Origin: Nocardioides astragali | GTDB taxonomy: Bacteria > Actinomycetota > Actinomycetes > Propionibacteriales > Nocardioidaceae | Assembly: GCF_024436375.1 (NCBI RefSeq) | Contig: NZ_JAFMZM010000002.1 | Coordinates: forward strand, 620,001-684,000 | Direction of reading: 5' to 3' | DNA: 64,000 nt | Part shown: piece by piece, positions 58,413 to 64,000 of the stretch | Numbering within the stretch: position 1 is the stretch's first letter | How the letters are laid out: each line of letters starts with the position of its first letter | The notes under the pieces: generated by a model | Seen by the model: only the letters and a program-made list of their open reading frames with translations | Told to the model about the DNA's origin: nothing | Database searches by the model: none | Program-made: the position numbers and the translations under genes

Positions 58413-58865
58413 GTGAGCTCCCCTGAGGTCGAGTCCAAGGACCGGCAGATCCTCTCGCTGCTGGCCGCCGACGGCCGGATGTCCTTCACCGACCTCGGCA
58501 AGGCGACGGACCTCTCGACCTCCGCGGTCCACCAGCGGGTGAAGCGGCTCGAGCAACGAGGGCTGATCAAGGGCTACGGGGCGACCGTCGACCACGACCA
58601 GCTCGGGCGCCCGCTGACGGCGTTCATCTCGGTCACGCCCATCGACCCGTCGCAGCCCGACGACTATCCCGAGCGCCTCCAGGGGATCAAGGAGATCGAG
58701 TCCTGCTGGTCCGTGGCCGGCGAGGAGTCCTACATCCTCAAGATCCGCGTCCCCACCCCCCGCGACCTCGAGGACCTGCTGGCCCGGATCCGCGGCGCGG
58801 CGCTGGTGTCGACCCGCACGACCATCGTGCTCTCGACCCCCTACGAGAACCGCCCGATCGACTGA
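58413..58865 (+). CDS. Lrp/AsnC family regulator
   Basis: A 150-aa DNA-binding protein: N-terminal helix-turn-helix (about 5-60, LSTSAVHQRVKRLEQRGLIKGY) and an RAM-type ligand domain. Such proteins respond to amino acids; the lysine aminomutase 3.4 kb away is a possible but unproven target. GTG start with TAGGGT 6 nt upstream (58401-58406). The next gene starts 3 bp after its stop. Confidence 0.9.
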   Translation: MSSPEVESKDRQILSLLAADGRMSFTDLGKATDLSTSAVHQRVKRLEQRGLIKGYGATVDHDQLGRPLTAFISVTPIDPSQPDDYPERLQGIKEIESCWSVAGEESYILKIRVPTPRDLEDLLARIRGAALVSTRTTIVLSTPYENRPID

Positions 58866-58867
58866 GG

Positions 58868-59428
58868 ATGGCCGATCGACGCACCGTCCTGCTCGATGCA
58901 GCCCTGGAGCTCGTCGGCACGCAAGGAATGCGCGGGCTGACCCACCGCGCGGTGGACGTGGCGGCCGCGGTCCCGTCCGGGTCGACATCGAACTACTTCC
59001 GCACCCGGGAGGCACTGATCCTCGGCATCGTCGAGCGCTTCATCGCGCGCGAGCGCGAGATGGCGACAGGACCGGACGACGACGTCGACCCGTCGCCGCA
59101 GGGGGTGGCGGAGGCGCTCGGCCGCTTCGTGCACCGCGCGGTGGGTCCCGACCGCGCGGTGACGCTCGCGCGCTACGCGATCCTGGTGGAGACCGCCCAG
59201 AACCCTGCCCTCCGGCCGGGCATGGCGCCCGGGGCCGCCCAGGTCGACGCCTGGGCGCTCGACCTCGTCACCCGTGCGGGGTCCCGCGACCCGGCACGCG
59301 ACCTCGGCCTCCTGGCCAACTACGTCACCGGGCTGGTGCTGCACGAGCTCGCGCTGCCCTCGCCCGAGCTCGACCCGACGACCCGCATCCGGGACGTCAT
59401 CGATCTCCTCGACTGGGATCACTCGTGA
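58868..59428 (+). CDS. TetR-family regulator, copy 1
   Basis: A 186-aa TetR-type repressor with an intact N-terminal helix-turn-helix (TVLLDAALELVGTQGMRGLTHRAVDVAAAVPSGSTSNYFRTREAL). The C-terminal half (FVHRAVGPDRAVTLARYAILVETAQNPAL) is shared with the next gene. It probably shares the Lrp transcript. Confidence 0.88.
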   Translation: MADRRTVLLDAALELVGTQGMRGLTHRAVDVAAAVPSGSTSNYFRTREALILGIVERFIAREREMATGPDDDVDPSPQGVAEALGRFVHRAVGPDRAVTLARYAILVETAQNPALRPGMAPGAAQVDAWALDLVTRAGSRDPARDLGLLANYVTGLVLHELALPSPELDPTTRIRDVIDLLDWDHS

Positions 59429-59445
59429 CTGCTTGACCACCTACC

Positions 59446-59461
59446 ACTACAGATGTAGTCT
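59446..59461. promoter_or_regulatory. palindromic operator over the promoter of TetR copy 2
   Basis: ACTACA-GA-TGTAGT (59446-59459) is a perfect inverted repeat with a 2-nt centre. It overlaps the TAGTCT box (59456-59461) that lies 6 nt before the ATG at 59468. Binding here would shut off this promoter, the usual self-control of TetR proteins. Confidence 0.6.
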
Positions 59462-59467
59462 CGCGAC

Positions 59468-60028
59468 ATGCGGGATGGTGCCACCGATCTCCTCGACGCG
59501 GGCCTTGAGCTCGTCGCCGATCGCGGGCTGGGCGGGTTGACCCACGAGGCGGTGGATGTCGCAGCGGGTGTCCCGGTCGGATCGACCGAGGGGGCCTACC
59601 CCACGCGACAGTCCCTGGTCGAGGGCGTGACGACGCGCTGCATCGAGCGCGAGCTCGAGATGGCGAGCGGCCCCGGAGCTGACGTCGAGGCCTCGCCGGA
59701 GGGGCTCGCACTCGCTTTCGGTCACTTCGTGCTCCGCGCCCTGGGGGAGCACCGTGCGGTGGCCCTCGCCCGCTACGCGCTCCACGCCGAGGCCGCCCGG
59801 AGACCTGCGCTGCGCGAGCTCTACGCCGTCGGCGCCGACGAGGCCGACACGTGGGCGCTCGACCTGGTCCGCCGCGCTGGATCCCAGCATCCCGAGCGCG
59901 ACCTCGGCATCATGGCGAACTACGTCACCGGCCTCGTCTTCCACGAGCTGGCTCTGCCCACGCCGGATCTCGACGCCGTCGGGCGGGTCCGCACGCTCAT
60001 CGACGCCCTCGGTTGGACCACGCCATGA
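59468..60028 (+). CDS. TetR-family regulator, copy 2
   Basis: A 186-aa paralogue of the preceding gene, same length and colinear (for example ARYALHAEAARRPALRELYAVGADEADTWALDLV). The recognition-helix end differs: GSTEGAYPTRQSLVEGV in place of GSTSNYFRTREALILGI, losing the Tyr-Phe pair that caps a typical TetR DNA-binding domain, so its DNA binding may have changed. It overlaps the next gene by 4 bp (ATGA). Confidence 0.85.
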   Translation: MRDGATDLLDAGLELVADRGLGGLTHEAVDVAAGVPVGSTEGAYPTRQSLVEGVTTRCIERELEMASGPGADVEASPEGLALAFGHFVLRALGEHRAVALARYALHAEAARRPALRELYAVGADEADTWALDLVRRAGSQHPERDLGIMANYVTGLVFHELALPTPDLDAVGRVRTLIDALGWTTP

Positions 60029-60675
60029 GGGCGACCACGACGCTGCCCGACCTCACCCGCCAGCACCGCGAGGGGTTCATCGAGACCCTCGAGGGGCTGA
60101 CTCTCGACGACTGGCTCGTTCCCTCTCTGTGCCGCGAGTGGCGCGTCGTCGACGTCGCCGCGCACCTGGCCTGGGCGCCCGTGATGGGCGCGGGGGAGGG
60201 CATTGTCGCGATGATCCGGTCGGGATTCTCGATGAACCGGCTGATCGCCCGATCGGCGATCGGCTGGTCGTCCCGCGGTCAGGAGGCGATCCTCGACCAG
60301 CTGCGGGACAACGCGCGAACCGGAGCACGCCCCATCGGCATGCCCCCCGTGGCCGCCCTGTCCGACGCCGTCGTGCACGGTCTGGACGTACGCCGCCCGC
60401 TCGGTCTGCTCGGCCAGGTGCCGCCCGAATCGCTCGCGCCGCTGGCCGACTTCGTGCTCGGCACGCCGTGGCCCATGAACGCGGTGATCGGCGGCAGCGC
60501 CAAGCGGCGCGTGGCCGGCGTACGCCTCGTGGCCACGGACGTCGACTGGACCCACGGCGCGGGCCCGGATGCCCGCGGCTCGGCCGAGGCGCTGGTCCTG
60601 CTGCTCCACGGCCGTGTCCCCGCGCCCTCCGAGCTCACCGGGCCGGGCGCCGAGGTGGTGCTTGCCCGCCTCTGA
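60025..60675 (+). CDS. maleylpyruvate isomerase/mycothiol-dependent family protein
   Basis: A 216-aa DinB-like protein with an MDMPI N-terminal domain: LSLCREWRVVDVAAHLAW-type helix with a metal-binding His and DAVVHGLDVRRPLG with a second His. Members use mycothiol or act as metal-dependent transferases; substrate unknown. Translationally coupled to the TetR gene, so probably its regulated target. Confidence 0.8.
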   Translation: MRATTTLPDLTRQHREGFIETLEGLTLDDWLVPSLCREWRVVDVAAHLAWAPVMGAGEGIVAMIRSGFSMNRLIARSAIGWSSRGQEAILDQLRDNARTGARPIGMPPVAALSDAVVHGLDVRRPLGLLGQVPPESLAPLADFVLGTPWPMNAVIGGSAKRRVAGVRLVATDVDWTHGAGPDARGSAEALVLLLHGRVPAPSELTGPGAEVVLARL

Positions 60676-60691
60676 GCGCTCCGACCGTGCC

Positions 60692-60717
60692 GGTTTCCCC
60701 GCGTACGCGGGGAAACC
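60692..60717. repeat. palindrome P1, left copy
   Basis: A 26-bp perfect palindrome with left arm GGTTTCCCCGCGT, identical to the core at 61844-61869. It lies 16 nt after the stop of the mycothiol-type gene and 10 nt before palindrome P2. It could be a terminator or an element end. Confidence 0.8.
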
Positions 60718-60727
60718 CACGTCGCGA

Positions 60728-60743
60728 GGGGTTTGCAAACCCC
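60728..60743. repeat. palindrome P2, left copy
   Basis: GGGGTTTGCAAACCCC, a 16-bp perfect palindrome, 10 nt inside P1. The right counterpart is GGGGGTTGCAACCCCC at 61818-61833. Confidence 0.75.
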
Positions 60744-60781
60744 AGGAGGTGCAAGATTCCCGGGGGTCGCGAACGCCGGCG

Positions 60782-61726
60782 TCACCCCGCTCGCTCCTGC
60801 CGAGCCAAGATCGTGCGCAGCCGACGCGCGAGCTGCCGGGGCCGCTCGAGGTCCGACCACCCGAGGCGCAGGCACACCCATCCCGTCGCGAGGCAGATCG
60901 CCTCTTGCCGGCGCTTTTCCCGGAGCAGGTAACCCTCCAACGTCTCGCCGGGGCGTCGGTACCGCTCGTACTTGATCCGGCCGTCGGTCTCCATGAACAC
61001 TCCGGGCTCCTCCCACAGGAAGTCCACGATGCCGAGCAGGTTGCCCCACTCGTCGAAGACCTCCACCTGCGGCTCCGGCCGTGGGATGCGCTGGTCGTGC
61101 AGGAGGTGCCACATCCGGATCTCCAGCACGCTGGAGAGTCGGTGGTCCGCACGGGCGAGCACCAGGCGGTTGTTGAGGCTCTTGCCCCAGTGGGTGGCGC
61201 GCCTCGCGGCTTCTTGGATCTCCTCGATGGTCGCAAGGCCGTTGTGGAGGACACCGCAGACCGCGATGAGTCCTGCTTCAGGGCTCTCGGAGGTCACGAC
61301 CTCAATGGCGGCCCGCGCTGGGCGCGTCACACGGATGCCGTTGCGGACGATCCACTCGGCGTCGACGACCTCGCTGCAGTGATGGACCACGCCCGCCTCT
61401 CGTCGCCCCGCACGTCCATCCGTCCGCAGGAGGTGCGTCTCGTCCAGGCTCAGGCCCCACAGGGGCACCTCGTGCTCGGCGAGGGCGCTCTGGTGACTGG
61501 CTACCGCCGTTTGGTGTGCCCGGCGCAGCACCGCCCGCGTACGTACCCTCATCCAGCCGACGGGGTCGAGGGGTGCGACAAGCCCTGCGTCAACATACGC
61601 ACCGTGGCGCACCTTCGCGAGCACCCCACCGGCGACGGCACGCGCGATGTCACGGTCGGTCCAGCCGTCTGCGACGAGCTCGCCGCGGAGGACGATGTCG
61701 TCGAGCGAGATCGGGTACGCATCCAT
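60782..61726 (-). CDS. AbiEi-type N-terminal domain fused to a PD-(D/E)XK-like domain
   Basis: A 314-aa protein. Residues 1-50 resemble the winged-helix AbiEi antitoxin domain (LDDIVLRGELVADGWTDRDI…LAKVRHGAYVD). The C-terminal ~110 residues resemble DUF559/Vsr-like nucleases: Glu202 (SVLEIRMWHLL), Asp235 (GIVDFLW), Glu246-x-Asp248 (METDGRIKY) with Lys252, and EKRRQEAICLATGWVCLRLGW. Such genes are frequent singletons in actinobacterial genomes, with unknown role; DNA cutting is an inference. It is bracketed by inverted P1/P2 palindrome pairs and convergent with both flanking transcripts' ends. Confidence 0.7.
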   Translation of the reverse strand: MDAYPISLDDIVLRGELVADGWTDRDIARAVAGGVLAKVRHGAYVDAGLVAPLDPVGWMRVRTRAVLRRAHQTAVASHQSALAEHEVPLWGLSLDETHLLRTDGRAGRREAGVVHHCSEVVDAEWIVRNGIRVTRPARAAIEVVTSESPEAGLIAVCGVLHNGLATIEEIQEAARRATHWGKSLNNRLVLARADHRLSSVLEIRMWHLLHDQRIPRPEPQVEVFDEWGNLLGIVDFLWEEPGVFMETDGRIKYERYRRPGETLEGYLLREKRRQEAICLATGWVCLRLGWSDLERPRQLARRLRTILARQERAG

Positions 61727-61809
61727 GCCCTGACGATGCCCGCGTCAGGAACGGCGGAAAACTCCTGCTCGACGGCCTGTGGATAGCCCGCGTCCTAGGG
61801 GTGTCCGGT

Positions 61810-61841
61810 CACCTCATGGGGGTTGCAACCCCCATGAGGTG
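61810..61841. repeat. palindrome P2, right copy
   Basis: A 32-bp perfect palindrome with left arm CACCTCATGGGGGTTG. Its core (61818-61833) corresponds to left P2. It abuts right P1. Confidence 0.8.
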
Positions 61842-61873
61842 TCGGTTTCCCCGCGTACGCGGGGAAACCGACA
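61840..61873. repeat. palindrome P1, right copy
   Basis: A 34-bp perfect palindrome with left arm TGTCGGTTTCCCCGCGT; its 26-bp core equals left P1. It ends 16 nt from the stop of the lysine aminomutase gene, so it may end that transcript. Confidence 0.8.
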
Positions 61874-61889
61874 AAGACCGCGCAAGCCC

Positions 61890-63356
61890 TCAGTAGGCCT
61901 GGAGGGCCGCCGTGCGCCGGGACGCCTCGGCCATCTCGGCGGCCTTGAGCGACGCCTCGTCGAGGCGGCCGTGCTGCTCCCACCACTGCTGGCCGGACTC
62001 GGGCAGCGTGTGGATCGGGTCGTAGTACTCGTAGTGGCGCGACAGGGCCTCGGCGTCGTCGGCCTCGATCGAGGTGCGGTAGTTCTTCGTCCAGTAGGAG
62101 ATGCCGTGCTCGGTGTCGTAGTCGGCGTTCTGGTGCACCCAGCGCTTGCCGACGAACGGCACGTCGCACACGATGCGCGGCGTCGCGAAGCCGGGCAGGT
62201 AGCCCATGATGTGGTGCTGCAGGCGCTGCGCGTCGGCGAGCGAGACCCGCCAGTGCTCCGAGAACGGGATCATGTCGCACATGTAGAAGTAGTAGGGCAT
62301 GATCTGCGCGCCGTCGAGGAGGCGGAAGCAGAGGTCGAGCAGCGTGTGCGGGTCGGCGTTGACGCCGTTGAGCAGCACACCCTGGTTGCGTACGTCGCGC
62401 AGGCCGGCGTCGAGCATCGCCCGCGTCGCCTCGGCGACGATCGGCGTCACCGAGGCCGCGTGGTTGGCGTGCGTGTGCATCGCCAGCGAGACGCCGCGCG
62501 AGCGGGCGAGCTGGGCGACCCGGTTGACGCCCTCGACCACGTCGGGCTGCAGCCAGTGCTGCGGCAGGCCGATCAGGGCCTTGGTGGCGAGCCGGATGTC
62601 GCGGATGTTCTCGATCTCGAGGACGTCGGTGAGGAATGCCTCGAGGCGGGGCCACGGCATGTTGGCCACGTCGCCACCGGAGACCACCACGTCGCGCACC
62701 GAGGGCGTACGACGCAGGTAGGCCATCATGTCGCCGAGCCGGTCGTTGGGCTTGGCCGCGAACTTCAGCTTGTCGATCACCGGGGTCGAGTTGCCCACGA
62801 GGTCCATGCGGGTGCAGTGGCCGCAGTACTGCGGGCAGGTCGGCAGCAGCTCGGCGAGCACCTTGGTGGGGTAGCGGTGGGTGAGGCCCTCGGTCGCCCA
62901 CATGTCGTGCTCGTGCAGCGAGTCGCGTGTGGCGTGCGGGTGCGAGGGCCAGTCGGTGCGACGGTCGCTGAACACCGGGATCATGTAGTGCCGGATCGGG
63001 TCGGCGTAGAACTGCTCCGTCAGCGACCCGGCACCGGACGGCTCGAAGGCCGGGACCATCGTGTTCATCATCTGCGGCGGCACGAGCATCGACATGGTCG
63101 CGCGCTCGGCCTGGTCGCGCTCGAGGTCGGCGTAGAACCGATCGTCGAGCAGGTCGCCCATGAGCTCGCGCAGCTGCTTGAGGTTCTTGATGCAGTGGGC
63201 GCGCTGCCACTGGACGGAGGCCCAGTCCGCGGCCGTCACGTCGGCCCACCCGGGGAAGCGCGTCCAGTCGGGCTCGACGAGCTCGACCCGCTGGTAGGGG
63301 TAGGGCTGACCGGTGTCGAGTGCCTGTCCCAGTGGGCTGGCGGTCCCGATGCTCAT
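61890..63356 (-). CDS. kamA: lysine 2,3-aminomutase family radical SAM enzyme
   Basis: Moves the alpha-amino group of lysine to the beta position using SAM, a 4Fe-4S cluster and pyridoxal phosphate. The 488-aa protein has the cluster motif CxxxCxxC (Cys174, Cys178, Cys181; CPQYCGHC). The region where classical enzymes have a GGGGK lysine motif reads DVPFVGKRWVHQ, so this is a variant subfamily; its lysine would be the PLP anchor by inference. AAGGAG precedes the ATG at 63356. It is divergent from a gene for a later step of the same pathway, which supports lysine as substrate. Confidence 0.85.
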   Translation of the reverse strand: MSIGTASPLGQALDTGQPYPYQRVELVEPDWTRFPGWADVTAADWASVQWQRAHCIKNLKQLRELMGDLLDDRFYADLERDQAERATMSMLVPPQMMNTMVPAFEPSGAGSLTEQFYADPIRHYMIPVFSDRRTDWPSHPHATRDSLHEHDMWATEGLTHRYPTKVLAELLPTCPQYCGHCTRMDLVGNSTPVIDKLKFAAKPNDRLGDMMAYLRRTPSVRDVVVSGGDVANMPWPRLEAFLTDVLEIENIRDIRLATKALIGLPQHWLQPDVVEGVNRVAQLARSRGVSLAMHTHANHAASVTPIVAEATRAMLDAGLRDVRNQGVLLNGVNADPHTLLDLCFRLLDGAQIMPYYFYMCDMIPFSEHWRVSLADAQRLQHHIMGYLPGFATPRIVCDVPFVGKRWVHQNADYDTEHGISYWTKNYRTSIEADDAEALSRHYEYYDPIHTLPESGQQWWEQHGRLDEASLKAAEMAEASRRTAALQAY

Positions 63357-63526
63357 GAGATCTCCTTGAAGCGGACCCCGGATGGCTCCGGGGGCAGGCC
63401 GAACGGCGCGCCGGTTGTGTGGGCGCCGCCACATCTGAAAGAGTACGCGGAGAACATACGGTGAGTCCAATGCCACGCCGTAAGATTTGTTGTCGATGTC
63501 GCGCTTGACGAGAAGGACCTCCTGTT
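63357..63526. promoter_or_regulatory. divergent control region of the lysine genes
   Basis: 170 bp between two divergently transcribed pathway genes, relatively AT-rich near 63425-63500. Both genes have good Shine-Dalgarno sites (AAGGAG for the aminomutase, AGAAGGA for the dehydrogenase). No clear palindrome or riboswitch was found by eye. Confidence 0.4.
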
Positions 63527-64000
63527 ATGAACGCCCCGACGGACATCCGCACCGGTGATCCGACCGGTCTGCACCGGGTCCTCGACGACGCCGTCGTGCT
63601 GCCGCAGGCGGCCCAGCGCCTCGACACCCGCGCCGAGCTGTGGCCCGACGAGGTCCGGGTGCGGGTCGAGCGCCTCAACCTCGACGCCGCGTCGTTCCGC
63701 CAGCTCGAGCGCAAGCACACGTTGTACGGCGAGACAGACGGCGACGCCGTCCGCGCGGAGGTCCTCGAGATCGTCGGCACGCGCGGCAAGATGCAGAACC
63801 CCGTGACCGGATCCGGTGGCATGCTCGTCGGCACCGTCGAGGAGGTGGGCCCCGAGTCCCCGCTCGGCCTGGCGGTGGGTGACCGGGTCGCGACCCTCGT
63901 CAGCCTGACCCTGACCCCGCTCGTCATCGAGGACGGCCTGGCCGGGTGGGACGGCCGAAGCGAGCAGGTGCCCTGCGACGGCTACGCCGTGCTCTTCGGC
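63527..64000 (+). CDS. kdd: L-erythro-3,5-diaminohexanoate dehydrogenase, N-terminal part
   Basis: NAD-dependent enzyme of the lysine-aminomutase degradation route; oxidises 3,5-diaminohexanoate. The first 158 residues are in the window (MNAPTDIRTGDPTGLHRVLD…PVTGSGGMLVGTVEEVG…VGDRVATLVSLTLTPL) and the gene runs off the right edge. The assignment comes from this family-like sequence and from its divergence from kamA. The 5,6-aminomutase and later genes are presumably beyond the edge. Confidence 0.8.
   Translation, partial: MNAPTDIRTGDPTGLHRVLDDAVVLPQAAQRLDTRAELWPDEVRVRVERLNLDAASFRQLERKHTLYGETDGDAVRAEVLEIVGTRGKMQNPVTGSGGMLVGTVEEVGPESPLGLAVGDRVATLVSLTLTPLVIEDGLAGWDGRSEQVPCDGYAVLFG

Noticed and set aside
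60692..61873. CRISPR repeats: the P1 core (CCCCGCG…CGCGGGG) looks like the stem of type I-E repeats
   Set aside because: Only two copies 1.15 kb apart, inverted context, no regular spacers, no cas genes, and fully palindromic sequence.

Overview
The window reads as chromosomal DNA of a high-GC actinobacterium, most likely Nocardioides or a close relative in the Nocardioidaceae. Supporting signs are the mycothiol ligase mshC, a complete Pup-proteasome locus (mpa, dop, pup, prcB, prcA, pafA, pafB, pafC), tatA/tatC, helY, and many genes with a TAnnnT box exactly 6-7 nt before the start codon, the layout of leaderless actinobacterial transcripts. No rRNA or tRNA gene was recognised.

Region by region. 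1-7662: priA end, def, fmt, a MmcQ/YjbR protein, rsmB, a small ATPase, a secreted protein, a stand-alone LigD polymerase and a diacylglycerol-kinase-like enzyme. 7663-12974: a foreign island of about 5.3 kb inserted in the 5' end of rpe. It carries a C-protein-like regulator with a C-box operator, two tiny overlapping genes divergent from it, an IS110 element, a secreted RTX-like protein and an orphan of about 424 aa. 12975-22646: rpe, a second YjbR protein, an aldo/keto reductase, uppP, an MFS transporter, corA, and the block phosphatase-DUF3090-SCO1664-mshC with a PAC2 protein. 22836-26612: metH. 26638-34925: a GntP-type permease, a HAD phosphatase and a five-gene peptide-type ABC importer. 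34958-55992: a RecB-like nuclease, an M50 protease, TrmI, the Pup-proteasome cluster, a Tat translocase, a second lipid-kinase gene and helY. 55993-64000: a secreted protein, a 5'-3' exonuclease, an Lrp regulator, two tandem TetR paralogues, a mycothiol-dependent-type enzyme, an AbiEi/PD-(D/E)XK gene bracketed by palindromes, and a lysine 2,3-aminomutase divergent from a 3,5-diaminohexanoate dehydrogenase.

The most interesting parts are the accessory ones. The island left the native rpe promoter and first six codons stranded at 7660-7689 and supplied rpe with a new promoter and N-terminus at 12962-12992, much as SXT-type elements do at prfC. Inside it, a controller-protein-like regulator faces an operator of two 11-bp C-boxes spaced by 4 bp, but no restriction or modification gene is present; an undescribed pair of 93-aa and 48-aa genes takes that place. 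Near the right end, a putative nuclease gene sits between two inverted pairs of palindromes. These readings come from the sequence by eye; no database search or structure prediction was run.
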